This document shows, piece after piece, positions 35,501 to 49,117 of a DNA stretch of 64,000 nucleotides. Numbering within the stretch: the first letter of the stretch is position 1; the number at the start of each line of letters is the position of its first letter. This stretch comes from Onchocerca volvulus (lineage: Eukaryota; Nematoda; Chromadorea; Rhabditida; Onchocercidae), in contig HG738140.1 in assembly GCA_000499405.2 (NCBI GenBank), positions 6,928,158 to 6,992,157 on the forward strand. Direction: 5' to 3'. The notes under the pieces are model-generated. The model had not been told where the DNA came from. It saw nothing but the letters and a program-made list of their open reading frames with translations, and searched no databases. Made by a program: the position numbers and the translations under genes.

Positions 35501-38500
35501 TAAGCTTAATTTATTACTTATTAAATGTAATCCTTAATTAATTTACAATAAAAGAATAAGAATTGTTCATACATACTTTGATAATTATTTCTTGATTGTA
35601 TTAGAATCATCAAATTTAATTATGTAAAAGAAATTTGAAAAAAAAAAGTTCAATATTGCAACTGTCCAGATTGATTTCACGTGAAAATATCGTGCAACTT
35701 ATTTTACTGTTTCAATTTTCAATAAGCTTAGGTTTTTTAAAAATTTATTAATCAAATCGAATAGTTTGGAAAGGAAAAATACAAGAACGGAATGCAACAT
35801 GTCGTATTGGGAATATGAAATTATTGTAGATATGATTGTTTTTTTTAAATGAATTCATATCTGATATTAATATATTTTTTTGAAATGATTTCATATTTGT
35901 CAATTACGAAATGAGTTTTGCAGCAGTAATGTAAGAAAAGGATATAATAATTGGGTAAAACAAAGGTAAATTTCAAAATTTAGAATTATCAATTTGAATT
36001 GGATAATACCTGTATGGAATTGATAACAGAATCATGAAGTGAATTACCGTATGCAGCATAGCCAAGTAATGATACTGGTAAATATATTAGTGCCACTGCT
36101 ATAATTAAGACTCACTTATAAATTTATTATGAATGAAATATTAAATGCATAAAATGAATCGATTTTCAGTTGAATTAAAAATTATTAGCATTTATTCAAT
36201 TCAAATCTAATTGGTTTTATCCTTCAATTAATTTTTTCATTGTTCATAAATTATCAAATTATGGATCAAAATTTAGTATCAATTCTTGCGATAATAATTC
36301 TTATTTGAATATTTAAAAACAAAAAAAAAAGTATTAGTTTAACAAATAAATAGTGCTATCTCATTCACTGAGAAGTAATTTTTGTTTTTTTTTCACCAGC
36401 ATATGCTATTGATAATTGTCCGAAAAGCTCAAAGCTTTTCTACGATTTTAATTTGATTACTATCATACTTATCAATGATAATATTAATATTTTTTAACGA
36501 AAAAATTTAGTTTATCTAACGAAATTCAAATTATTTATAAAAAATTTGTCTGAAATATTCATAAAGAATAAAAGAAGTCGCGAAAAATTTATTCTGTATA
36601 AAATATAAAAAGCAAAAAAAAAAAAAAAATTTGTTCAAAAAATATCTCAATTTAATAACAAAAAAAAAGAAATGATAATCAAGTTTGGTTTATTTTTTCG
36701 TTTTTGCTTTGAAAAAAATTATTTCGATTACTACGAAGGATTTTAATTAAATTGAGAAAAAAGTTTTCAAAACAAAACCGGTAAACGCAAGAATTGCAGA
36801 ACGTTTAAATTTCTTCGGAAATTTCATGTCATGTTGTACACTGGGAAATACGACATGTCCACCAAGACCAAACATATATGTTCCTAATGATGCGATAATA
36901 GCATCATAATGAATCGGTCTACTGTCAAATGCAGTACTGCTACATTTACCGTAATCCAACCATGAACCAATGAGAATAAGTATCACCGAAAATAATGTTG
37001 TCAGCATAGCTAATACAACAGCCCACCTATTAAATACATAATATCATTTAGTTAGATTAGCTAGAAATTTTTTAAAACTGTAATGTTGCAAATTTTGGCT
37101 AACAAATAACACTTATTGAGAGCTGAAATAAAAATTTTGCTATTTTTTTTCTTTATAAACAATTAATTTATCTTCTTTAATAGAAACGAAATTATCACTC
37201 CTACATTAAAAGATCAATCATAATTTTTAATAAGCAATCGTGATCGATCAATCGTTTATGTTCTTCCAATACTATTTACCGTATTTATATTGTTAATTGT
37301 TATTCATTAAGCATTGTATGTAAATATCAACTTCTTGTGATTAATTTAAGATAGACTTTAAAAATAAGGGAAACGTCTTAAAATTAATGTTTTAATTTTC
37401 TTCTCTGTATATAAAGAAAGAATAAATTAAGTATAATCTGATAAATTACCAGAAATCTTGTGGTGATCGTAATAATGTGACCGGATAAATAGCTAATGTA
37501 ACAAACAATAACACATAGCAAAATCCAATATCATAATTGGTGATTGAAATGATAAAATCATTAATAATATACGATGCTAATAAACAAAAAACAACAGCAA
37601 CACCGAAAAGAACAGTATTGAGAATGCATGAACAAATCGATCTGAAAAATTGAAAAATTAAAAAAAAAAAGTATTTAATGAAATCTTTTTGTTAAAAAAA
37701 GAAAAAAAAAGCATATTTTTAAAGTTTTTTTAAAAATTCAAACAAATTTGCAATAAATATAAATATATTGAAATATTTTACTTTGATTAAATAAAGAAAA
37801 AATATGAAAATAGAATAATAAAATGTAAAAAAAAATAAAATTTTTCCTTAATACTTTATTTTATTTCTCCTTTTTCCAGAAAAATTTGCTAAAATACTTT
37901 TTATAGTTAATGGAAAAGGAAAAAGAAAAAAACAAGAAATGAAATAAAATGGAAAAATAGGGAGAAATAATGCCTTGCTTTTGTTCCCATTGCACGGTAT
38001 GCCATTTCTGGATACGGCTTCCGGCAATGTTTAGCATAAATGGACCAACGATTACACATAATAATCCAATTACTGGAAAGTATGCATGCCGTATAACAAA
38101 ATGTAATTGTTAATAATATTATAATTATTATTCCAGCAAGACTACCTAAAACAATCACAGTATTAATTATTTCATATATCTTAATACTTATAATTAATTT
38201 AATAAGTTAAAAGATTATTCAATCGTTAATAATTGTCAAATTTATTTGTCAATTTAATATTCATTAAAATCGAAAAAGTGGTTAATTTGTTAAATGTAAT
38301 TCTTATATTAATGATCGGTCAATATTTTTGTTTGGAAATAATATGTTTAATATATACAGCAAATTGATAATGTTTTTAATAAGTTATTCAATTTATAAGA
38401 TGCTATAAGTTTTCAAGTAAATCATTTAATTTGTAAGATATTATAAGTTTGATCAGAATATATCTCTAATGTGAGCAAGAATAAATTGCATTACCAAATT

Positions 38501-39235
38501 TTAGGTCTTCTTTTTCCCTCATTTTCAACTTAAAAACTTCATTTGGAATATAATGCAACAAGTTTCGATTAATTAATTAGTTTACTTCAAAATATTGTAT
38601 CAGAAAGATTTGTCTCTTCTGATCTTTAACCCTTATCTTTATCATATCATCTGATGTTTGATTCTTGAAGATCGTTTCGCAACAATTTAGTTATTACACA
38701 TATTTTATTATATTTAGAAACAATGTGCCATTAAATCGTTTACCGGATCGAGCCATTGCAACCGGAAGTGCAACAATTCCGGCCCCAGCCATATCAGCAA
38801 CCAAAAATAATGCAGCCGTAAACCAATGAAGACCGTTTGGTTTTCCATAATTTATCGCTGCATCATCAATATCTAATGAGGCAATTGTAGTCATGGCCGA
38901 ATCGAAGTGAGTTTTAGCTGAAGTTTGCCGAAATATTTGCAAAATCTGAGAGATTTTATACTAATTTCGATGGATTCAGCAATTTTAAATCATTTAAATT
39001 ATATAGAATTCAATAATTTTCTCAAAATTTACATATCTATGCTATAAAAATATCGATCAGAAATCACCGGTGGCACGATGATAGATAGCATGCTAATAAT
39101 AATAAGCGGAAAAACAGAAATAATTAATTTACTTTCAATATTACTCAATTAATTACAAATTAGTTTATTAAGGAAAAAATGAAATGGATTTTATTATTTG
39201 AAAGAAAATGCAATTTTTTTTTGCAATAATTCTAA
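32570..39235. repeat. Near-identical core of the right inverted-repeat arm
   Basis: Reverse-complement partner of 21155-27830 and carries transporter copy B. I see scattered single-base differences and one net 13-bp length difference between about 34680 and 35280, in an intron. Confidence 0.93.
33152..38894 (-). CDS. Amino-acid transporter, AAAP family (copy B)
   Basis: Inverted duplicate of copy A, with the same nine exons: 38744-38894, 37974-38145, 37450-37641, 36779-37026, 36010-36098, 35280-35397, 34461-34677, 33964-34016, 33152-33309, again 465 aa. The predicted protein is the same as copy A wherever I compared. One exon-1 difference (GGT versus GGG) is silent. The unusual GC donor of intron 2 (37972-37973) and the CG-ending acceptor before exon 6 are shared, so either both copies splice this way or both carry the same defect. 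The two genes are convergent, their 3' ends separated by 5.9 kb. Function as for copy A: a multi-pass amino-acid permease, substrate unknown. Confidence 0.9.
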
Positions 39236-41000
39236 AAAATTTCAATTAAATGAAGCAAAAAATCTAAATTAAGTAATTTTTTTTTTGGAACAAATACATT
39301 TCATTTATTATTTCATTCAATCAATTCTTATCAATTCCTTCCTATCCTTATCAATTCATTATTTTATTTACAGGAATAAGTATGAAATAAGATAGTTTTA
39401 GTATTTATTACGGAATCTTATATAAAAAATTAATAATCATTTCCATCTATATATATATATATATACATTCTAAACAACAACAAATGATAATATTACAAAT
39501 GGATGAATTATAAATAACAGGATATGTTCCTGGAAGAAAACAGGTGGAAGATAAGTACATTTAAACAACTAAATCGAACAACTAAATTACTTAAATTTGT
39601 ACTAATAAAACCGGCTTTATTCCCCTTATCAATTCCTTCTATAGAAATGATAAGAGAAATAATAATAGTAATGATAGATGATAGGAATAATTAATAGGAA
39701 TTATAAATAGGTTGGAAACAGAAAAGCGCATATTTATATATAAATATTTAGTTTCCTATTTATATTTATCACTGCCAAAATAATAATGCTGAAACATTAA
39801 AGCAAACAAATAATTTTCCATTATATTTCATTTGCAATCAATGGTAATAAGTTTGACAGATGTAAACGCATTTACACTTCTTTTTTTCCTTTTTTTTACA
39901 TTTACATTTTGATTTAACAATTGATCTTTGATAAATTTGATGATACTCAAAAAATTAAAGATTGATGGTACTCAATCAATTTCAAAATATCTATTATTAA
40001 AAAAGATGTTTGTCAGAAGTTATAAGTTTCAAAGATCAATTGTTTTCAATCAATATATTGTAGTTTGTGATGATAGTGTAATAATTACCAAAGTTTTATT
40101 TTGATATTAATGCATATTGATACTATTCATGAAATTGATGAGATTTAATTTCTATTACACTATTATCATTTGTAATTTACGAAATTGATTATATTGTCGT
40201 CATTACTATTACAATTATCATTGGTAATACTTATAACAAATATAAATGTTACTACAACCATCTATAACTACTAATCAATTTTTTTTGATCATTTAATAAA
40301 ACATGCTTGTCAATATTTATCATATCAAATAAGCATGATCACGTTTAGTAGAAGATAGAATTTTGATTTTACTGATTTTTGATAAAGTAAAATTTAATAA
40401 ATTCTTCCAATTACCTTTAAGGTATTGATAACCTTCTATTATATTTCTGTTACTACTAATCTTTTAAATAATCCAGTAAAAAGCATACAATAATTAACCT
40501 TTTTTGCTTGAAAGTTTTCACTTTTCCTTATCATCATAAATAAATTAAATGGATGATTGAATCAATTAAAGCAGGAAAATTTTGCTATATTTTTGTTTTA
40601 AAAAAATGCAGAAAAAAAAAATCATTCTTTCTACAGACATGTTACTTACAGCAAATACATATGAAAATAACCCAAACAATTTGAAATGATAATAAATGTT
40701 AAATTTCGAAAAACATCCTGCAGAATGCTAATAATTCGGAAATTATAAAATGTTAAATTTAAAAAGAAAATCTTGCAGAAAACAAACAGTTTGGTGATAA
40801 TAAAATGTTAAATTTCAAAAAACATCTTAAACAAAACTAACAATCTGACAATAATAGAATGTTAAATTTAAAAAAATATTTTGAATAATACGAACAATTT
40901 CGTAATAATAAAATGTTAAATTTCAAAAACATTTTATATGATACGAACAATTTTGTTGATAATAAAATCTTAAATTTGAAAAATATAAGTAATTTATTCC
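39235..41000. repeat. Diverged outer part of the right inverted-repeat arm
   Basis: Matches the reverse complement of 19460-21155 at lower identity than the core. It includes a (TA)n run near 39452-39473 and a local minisatellite at 40681-40985. No gene is seen. Confidence 0.75.
40681..40985. repeat. About 55-bp minisatellite, 5-6 units
   Basis: Five to six imperfect units of 52-59 bp, each containing ATAATAAAATGTTAAATTT followed by an A-rich segment and ACAAT. The corresponding end of the left arm (about 19460-19680) has only two or three recognisable units on the opposite strand, so unit number has changed since the arms separated. Confidence 0.8.
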
Positions 41001-42336
41001 GGATTATTATCAAAATTTAATACCAAAATTGATACATAAAATCAGTCGAATTACTCCATTTTCTTATTTATAAAAAGTCCATTGCAAATTTAATTTGCTG
41101 CTGTCATATGGCAAGCAATTCAACTAATAATATGTTTCGTCCATTGCAAAATTTGTTACCAGAATTTATTACTTCTTCACATATTTCGTATTTAATTTAT
41201 TTTGCTAATTAAATCTCAGTGAATTATTGTTTATGAGTAATTATTCTACAGATAGGTTTGTTTTAACTTAATACTCTTTTAAAAGTTACCACTACATTCA
41301 TTACATGAAAATCTTAGTTCTACTTTAATTTTGGTCTTAGTTTTACCTTAGCTTTGTGGCGAAAGTCGAAATATATATTTAGTTGTATATAGATAGGAAT
41401 GTCTAAAAGTCAAATAACGGGAAGATGTTGACGAAGATAGAGGATCAAATCATTATAAGGAAAAGATATCAAGGTCAAATAGTGCCATAAGAATTATTGT
41501 AAACAAGAAGTGTCAAAGGTCAAATGGCGCGACACAGTTTGAAATGGACCAACACGGATAAAAAGTGTTTTGTGCTAAAATATCAATCATGAGATTAAGT
41601 TGAAGGTCAGAAGCAGAGAGGGAGCCCCGAAAGGATTTAAAAGGTTCGGATTTTCGAGTAGGAGGAGTTTAGTTACAAGTTTCTTCACCGACGCATTTAC
41701 AGCAATAGTTCGGCAGTCCAGATTGACACGAGCAACAGAGCAGTTAGATTTTCTTCCAAGTTTTTTTTTTTTTTCTTCTTTCAAGCCTAATTTTATTTTC
41801 ATATCTCTTTTTTTCTTTTCAATTCATTTGAGTTTTAGCCGAAATCTACAAATTATATTTCTGCTTCTATCACTTATATCTCGAAAGATCAATTTTGAGT
41901 GATACATGGATTAAAGCAAAAAGATTTTTGAATAGAAGTTGTGATGTAACAACTTCTCATGAGAACAAATTTTTGGTATGAAATTTGACAAAATTTGCCA
42001 TGAGTCTTAAAACTTCGAAAAATTTCCCATTTTTCCCAATAATGTCGGTATGAGCACGAAAAATTTTGGAACTGGAAGCAAAAGTATTTTTCAAAAGAAG
42101 TGCAGATTAAAAGGAGCAAATGACCAATAATAAAAATTCCAGATAATGAAAGCACAAAGAATCCAATGTACTTTCTCCAGTATTCAATCAGTATATTTCG
42201 TTTTTGTTAGAACATAAATGTATAAATTCAATTAACTTTAAATAATTCAAATTAAGACTTTATTTAAAAATAAATTATTAGAATCAATATTTTGATCATC
42301 ATTTGAACTGTTGATAACTTCTCACTGATAAACATT
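41001..42336. other. Intergenic region with an LTR-like remnant
   Basis: No gene is seen. Within about 41355-41750 the sequence is less A/T-rich and resembles the solo LTR at 49118-49664. Shared marks are GCCCCGAAAGGATTTAAAAGG followed by TTCGGATT (compare GCCACGAAAGTATATATAAGG then TTCGGATT) and a downstream CGAGCA..CAGCAG-like block. A possible 5' end is TGTGGCGAAAGTCG at about 41355. I found no clear 3' end or target duplication. Confidence 0.45.
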
Positions 42337-42406
42337 TTTATTTATGGTCAAATAAAAGGGATTACAACAACTAATAACTATAGTGAAAAGAAAATCGATT
42401 TGTCTA

Positions 42407-45400
42407 TCACCGTTTTGGTCCTCTCTGCATCATTCGGCCACGACGGGATTTACATTTTTCATGTTTCCAATGTTTGAACGGGTCATATGTATCAGACAGT
42501 GGTATAGTATTTTCTGTAAATATATCATTCATAAACTGAAAACATATCCCCAAATGAAAAATAGCAAAAAAAAATCAATAAAATCAAATAAAAATATTTA
42601 AAGTTTCAAACTCATATTCTTACAATTCAGTGAAGATATTTTCATTTAAAAATAATTAAATGACTTGAATTATGAAAATCTGACCTTGAGATTTTAAACT
42701 TTAATGTGACGAAGATTTTTTTACAACTATTATATAAATGAATGATATTGTAAGATGAAATTTACTATTGAAAATATTAGGATCAAAGGAACTGTAATCA
42801 ACTCGTTGATCATTATTTTCCACTGCGTCGGTCCAATTACTTTTTCGACCTCGTTTCCTTACGACTTCTGAACTATTGTTTTGTATTTTACTTGCCTCTT
42901 GTGTGGTCGGGATACTAATTTCACGCGCTCCCTGCAATGTCTTCTCGAATATTCTCTTTTAAATATTCAAAAACTTGAAAATAATTTAAAATCTAAGCGG
43001 AAAAAAGTGAAATGACAACGAAAAAAATAAAAGTGAAAAATCTTACTCGTTTTTTCCTTTTCTTTAATTCTTTCTTTGTTAAAGTCATTTCCTCATAAAT
43101 ATTCATCTCTCTTTCAGCATTTTTTCTCTGTTCACTTTCCAATTGCAATTCACTAGCTGCTACCTACAATGCAACCACAGCGATGAATATATATTTCAAA
43201 AAACAAGAGAAAAAATAAATGAAGAAAAAGAATTTTTTTTAATGAATAAAATAGGTTGACAGTTTAACTATTTCCTGTATTTCCAGTTCGTTTCCACTAA
43301 CAGTTTTTGCCTTAAATAAACAGTACAGAACCAATAAAAGAAGAAAGGACAGCAATAATAATAATAAAAAAAGAACAAATATGCACTAAAGAATGTATTG
43401 GAAAAAACTCACTTGCAGAATTGACAAATATGAAAAATTAAAGGAAGAGGATGATGATTTATGTGAAAAGAATTTTTAGAAAAAGAATACGCAAAAAATG
43501 ACTTTCTGTTCAGTATATCCAGGTTTATTTGTCGCAGAATCGAGATGTGACCATAATTTTTTCTCTTCTGAAGTACTTTGTCCATTTTTTGTTGCATGTC
43601 CTTCCTTTCTATTGCTCTGCAACAAAATCACTCTTTAACATGCTCATGATGAGCTTGTTGACATTTCATTTAAAAAGAGTTTTATGTAAATTAATTTCTG
43701 TCAATAAAATTATATTTATAAAAATTTCCTTTCGTCGAAAATATTTCACCAAAAATCTTAATAGCTATGCTCAACAATTTAGTGCTTTGATTAAACACTT
43801 CGAAATATAACTTATTTTGATGATTTCGAGAACACTAATGCAATAATACCTCGATATTTGCTTTTGAATTTTGTTCAATTATAGCAATCCGATAGCATTC
43901 ATAGGGCGTTGCCCAATCTTCCAATTTTTCCATGACCTTCGTTAAATGTTTACTTTCCTTTGCATTGTCTTCACCAATTGTATAAAGCTCTTTGGAAAGC
44001 AAACCATCACCACTATCTGTTACTGCACCATCTTCACATATCGTTTTGTCAACCTTTTGTGTGACAATATCACGAATTTCTTCATTATATTTGGTTGATG
44101 AAAAATCCAAATGACAGCTAAAAACGATATAATGATGAAAAAACAAAATTTTTTTTTTCTTGAAAACAATGGAGAAACCGATAGAAAAAAATATTATTGC
44201 TGAGTAAAATGTCAAAAAAAAAAAAAAAAAAATGGATAAAAACTTTGTAACGAAAAGTCATACTTAGAATCAGAATATAAATTAATTTACATAGTCTATA
44301 AAACATTTTACAAATTATAATGATGTCCTGTGTATCAATTACGCAAGAAATCAAGAATTTAAAGAATTAAATTTTCCTAATTGAAATTTTAATATCTAGA
44401 TAGAAATATTTATCATTTTCACGCCAACCTTAGCATAGCTTTAATTGCATTCATTTTATTCAGCTGAGATGTGACACCTTCTAAAGTTAATGAACCAATA
44501 TTTGGTACATAAGTTGAATGCTTTACAAGTGGCTGATCGCGTGATGTATTAATGATTTGATGTAAAACATGTAAATCCTGTTTGACATTCAGAGGGACAG
44601 GACAACAACATGCCAGAATGCCTTGCATCTCTCGAGGAAGTACCTGAAATTATGAAAATAGATGGCAAATCGCTATCCAAAAATCCATATTATGGATGAA
44701 ACAAAAATATTTTTATTAAGATCCATCAAAGGAACTTATATGTATTGATTTAGTAAAAAAAAGACATGATATCACGAACTGGAGTTTTTTTGAACAGAAA
44801 AGAAACAAACAAAAAACCTCAGCAATTTGCAGCATCATGTGACACGGCAGGACATACTGCGGACTTTCATCATCCGCTCTTGCACGTTCATCACGCCACT
44901 TCCACAAAGCTGCCAAAGCAAACTGTTGACGAGAATTCAAAGGTTTCCTTCCCACCAACAATTTCTCATACCCGTCACTTTCAAATGCTGGCTTTTTGTA
45001 TACCTTTAAATAGAAAAAACAAAACTAAAGTTTAGAACTAAATAAAACGATAAAACGTTAACTATACAATAGAATAAACTATAATTGGACATGTTTCCAA
45101 AATATAAAGACAGTAATGCCATAACTTATCTAATACAGCAGTCAGTTATGATCCTATATGACACAGAGAAATGTTACCATTAAAATGATATTTTACTTGT
45201 TATTAATTATTACCATTGATTAAACTTCAAAGAAGAAAAGAGAAGAGGAAATGAAAAAAACTGACGGTAAGGCAAGTTTGAGCAGATTCATTGTAAACCA
45301 ATTCAAGAAGATTATTAACAGCATTTCCCTGATCGAGAAGTTTTTTATGAAGTTGATCATAACAGTGTAACAAATAATGAGTGTCATTTCTAGCATATGT

Positions 45401-48400
45401 TTTATGAGCATCCGTAAGTGGTCTAAAATGAAAAAAAATCTATTTCATTCGAAGGTAGAATTTTATAGCTCAAGTAAAATATATAAAACATATTCCCAAA
45501 CTTTCATAAATAATCAGCCGAAAAGCAATGAAAAAAATTTAACGAATTTGTTGAAACTAAAAAAAAGTTATACCTTAGACGCCAGTCAGCTTTTTGGAAC
45601 TTCTTATCCAATGTAAGATTGCAACAAGCTTGAACCAAATACTGATAGGAAAATTTTGAATAATTAAGCACTCTCATTGCTTTATATGTGTCAAACATAT
45701 TAACAACATAAATGCCAAAATCCCGTTGCAACCAAGCAATATCCGAATCTGCTCCGTGAAAAACCTGGAAAATTGGATGATCTTTTTTATATATTGAAAA
45801 GATGTGAGAAATAGTTAAATAAAATGATCACCTCAACATTCGGTATTTCGATCTAATTAAACAAATACCGATATAGATCATTTAACCATCCTGTTGTTAA
45901 AATTACTAAACTATTATTAAAAAAGAAAAATTATGGAAAAAAGTTTTTGGTCTGATGTTCCACTAGAAGAATTCGTAATAGTAGAGTACTGCTAGGATCT
46001 GATTTACTGATTTACGTTACCAACTAAATTTTAAATTTTATTTCTCATTTTGTTTTTGAAATGTGTTAGAAATAAAACTTTCAAAAATCAATATTTCAAA
46101 TTAATTACCTTTAATATATTTGGATCTGTAAAGGGTTCATTTAAGATATGCATATCATTCCATAATGGAAAAGGATCGATGATGTAATCTGTTTGACGTG
46201 TTGAAATTTGCATCAGACAAGTTAATCCTAGGAAAGAACGCTGCGCATTATGCTGCAAAATATCAAAAACTCTTTTTTCGAAGCATGCGATCATTATAAA
46301 ATCAAAAAAGTTTATAAGTCAAAATTCACGCAACTAACACTGAGAATTTTTCAAATGAAATAAAAGAACTTCATGGAAAATGAGCAAGCCATTTTCGAGA
46401 AATCAGCATAATTTGTTATAAAGAGAATAATAAAAAACCGATACCTCAAGATCTACACTGAATTCTTGCTGTTTGTTTAAAATATCTCGCAAAGTTTTTA
46501 ATTTTTCTGTCGTATCAATGTATATCAACTCAGTGTCCGATAATGTTTTTAATGGCTCAATCATTCCGATGAATAACTGCCGTTCGGGAATCTAAGAAGA
46601 ATTTCAGACGATTCAAGTTAAATTAATACATTTAGTCTCAGCAATCATTCAGGAGAAAAGTGATATTTGAGAGAAAAGAAAAAAACATATATTTAGTCAG
46701 AAAAAAAGTTATTTAAAAAAGAAAAAATATTTACCAAAAAAAAAAAAAAAAACATTTAGAAATCAAAGGAAAAATTATAACCTTAAAATGACTCAGTTCC
46801 TGTTGATAAGGGTGTAAACTCGCTCCTTCATCGTTGCTCCACATAGTGTTATTAGCATAATCATTATCACTGTCAACGATTTCCAAATTCCTTACAGGAT
46901 TTTTCATGGCGTGATGTTTTTCTCTTAATTTTGGCTTGAATTCCGCAAAGCTGTTATCAACCTCAATCCCAAAAACAGCCTGTGGCTTCTCTCTTGGTGT
47001 CTAGAAATAAATTGATCAAATTTAAATTTTTCTCGTCCAAATGTTGGAAGAATTACCTCAGAAAATTAGAAAAAATTTCAGAAAAAAAACCTGCAAGTCT
47101 CAAAAACCCGAACGGATATCATCGACATTTTCAGAAAACTCCAACAAAAAAAAATGCAAAATATTATTGTTCTAACTTTTTGAAAACAGTGAGTGTTTAA
47201 CAACAGCATGTTTAATAGCTCATAATATATAACAATGGAATTTGTCATCGATGAAACTGCATTTTACATGCAATAAATTTTCATATATATTAATATATAG
47301 TTTAATTTACAATCCCAAAAATAAACTTACCAGCAAAGGAACCGCAGAAGTAATCGCTGATGACAACTGCTTATCCTTATATCCAGGTAAACGTCGCAAA
47401 AGTGCAGTGTAACGTCCCTGTCTCTCGAATAATGTTTGTTCAGATGCAGCCGTACTTTCCGCATCGATGATTTGCTGTGGTACAACCACTTCTTCCATAC
47501 GTCTAGCTTTTTGCAGCAAATCAAGTAGAATACCCTAGTAAATCGGAGAGATTATTGACTTTAGCATCTAACAAAAAATTCTGCATAAGCTTTTAATACA
47601 ATAATAAATGACATACGGCTCGTTCGCAAATACTATCATTTGCCTCAACGATTCGATCCAAGAATTCATCGAGATCATTAATTTTTGCTGGTATTGGAAT
47701 TCGACAACCGGCATTCTGTAGTACCTCACGTAACCTGAAAATGGAGGAAACAGCCTATTTACTGAGCAAAAGAAGAAAAGATGATTTCTGTTGGAAACAT
47801 AAATGGATATCTAACTTACATAACGGTAATCCTTCTTTGCTGTTCCATCATAAGACTGGCATAAGCCGGAAAGCTTGCATACAATTCATAACCTTCAGTA
47901 CGCATCGGTAAGGCATTTGCCTCCCCAACAGCTCGAACTGCACATAATTTCACATTCTAAAGCAGATGCTAGAGTTAGAATTGATTAGATGGATATTGCA
48001 AGATTCAGTAATATCATGCATAGATTATATCGATAATATACTAGTGATTTAAGAATTTAACTACAAAAAATAAATTACAACTGATGTCCCACAGCTGATT
48101 TATTATTGCATGACAAAATTAATACTGTCATTGCTTCAAACAGTAATGATAACAAAAATCTTGTAATTCTATGAGTTGATCAGAAAATTCTTAAAAGAAA
48201 AATATCCAGTATATGATATTTCGAAATTGTGTTACAGTCATTCATACTGATAATTTTGGAAATTAAATTAATAAATAGCATAAAGTTAAACCACAAATTG
48301 TTTCTTATACACAAATAAATTATCATTAAAGGGATTACGTAATGTATATAAATGAAATTTTCGGGAGATTCTCCACTAGTGATTTTGCATTACGAAATAT

Positions 48401-48548
48401 AAAATTCTCCAAATCATCAAAAAACTAATTATATAAATGATATATTTTTGTGCAAAAATTATTTCTAGGGTTTTCCATAAAAATAAGCGCATACTTTTAC
48501 TGAATCCAATATATTGTACGGATTACTGGTTGATTGTTCTTCACCCAT
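42407..48548 (-). CDS. EXOSC10: Exosome 3'-5' exoribonuclease EXOSC10/Rrp6
   Basis: Nuclear exosome catalytic subunit (crn-3 in C. elegans) that trims and degrades RNA from the 3' end. Exons (5' to 3'): 48495-48548, 47820-47956, 47617-47734, 47331-47534, 46782-47000, 46445-46591, 46109-46252, 45574-45764, 45266-45422, 44818-45003, 44429-44643, 43850-44117, 43503-43616, 43269-43310, 43047-43163, 42766-42931, 42407-42513, giving 861 aa (human 885). The DEDD-Y active site is complete: D291 and E293 in SVDLE, D349 in HGADSDIAWL, Y414 and D418 in YARNDTHYLL. The 58- and 69-residue spacings match human D313/D371/D440. The N-terminal PMC2NT-like part is exons 2-4, and the HRDC-like helix region follows near 470-520. 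The C-terminal basic tail ends QRGPKR. AATAAA lies at 42337-42342. Confidence 0.95.
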
Positions 48549-48563
48549 TTCCTAAGATCACAA

Positions 48564-48575
48564 CCTGTAAAAAAT
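48564..48575 (-). other. Candidate spliced-leader acceptor for EXOSC10
   Basis: On the minus strand TTTTTTACAG is followed at 48564 by GTTGTGATC and the start codon 16 nt later. A strong 3' splice site this close to an ATG, with no upstream coding exon apparent, fits SL trans-splicing. A 5'-UTR intron is the alternative. Confidence 0.5.
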
Positions 48576-48584
48576 TGCAGATGT

Positions 48585-48671
48585 TTTATTATTATTATTA
48601 TTAGTAGTAGTATTATTATTGTTATAGTAATAATAATAATAGCAATTCTATATATATATATATATATATAT
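48585..48671. repeat. (ATT)n and (TA)n simple repeats
   Basis: ATT/ATA-type trinucleotide repeats at about 48588-48640 followed by a (TA)10-like run ending near 48670, just upstream of EXOSC10. Confidence 0.85.
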
Positions 48672-49117
48672 GACATATAAAGCTATACATATTGTAATAT
48701 ACACATTAGATAATTCTGAAGGAAGTTCAAATTTAATTCCCCATGTAATGATCAGATACTCATTTCCAACAAGACTAATCTAATTTTTGTAAAATCACTT
48801 TAATTATATGCTAATTGAAATTTGCAATGATGAAAAACGAAATTTATATCCAAATATTTGATGAGCTCGTATTACTCAAATGCTGCATTCACTGAAATAT
48901 TCAATTCACATAGTGTTATTTTCAAAATATACGGAAAGGGAATAATAATGTATTTGGACTATTGTAAAAATGAATCTACGTCATCGAAAAACTTGATTTA
49001 TTCTGCTGAAACACTAAATATCTCTTTTTTTGCATGACAAAAAGTAGCAAACTGAATTCAAGTTACGAATTCATTTAGATTAATAATATATGTTCACAAA
49101 TTATACGACAATACATG

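Noticed and set aside
44766..45035. Plus-strand frames opposite EXOSC10 exon 10
   Set aside because: Shadow of the real exon on the other strand.
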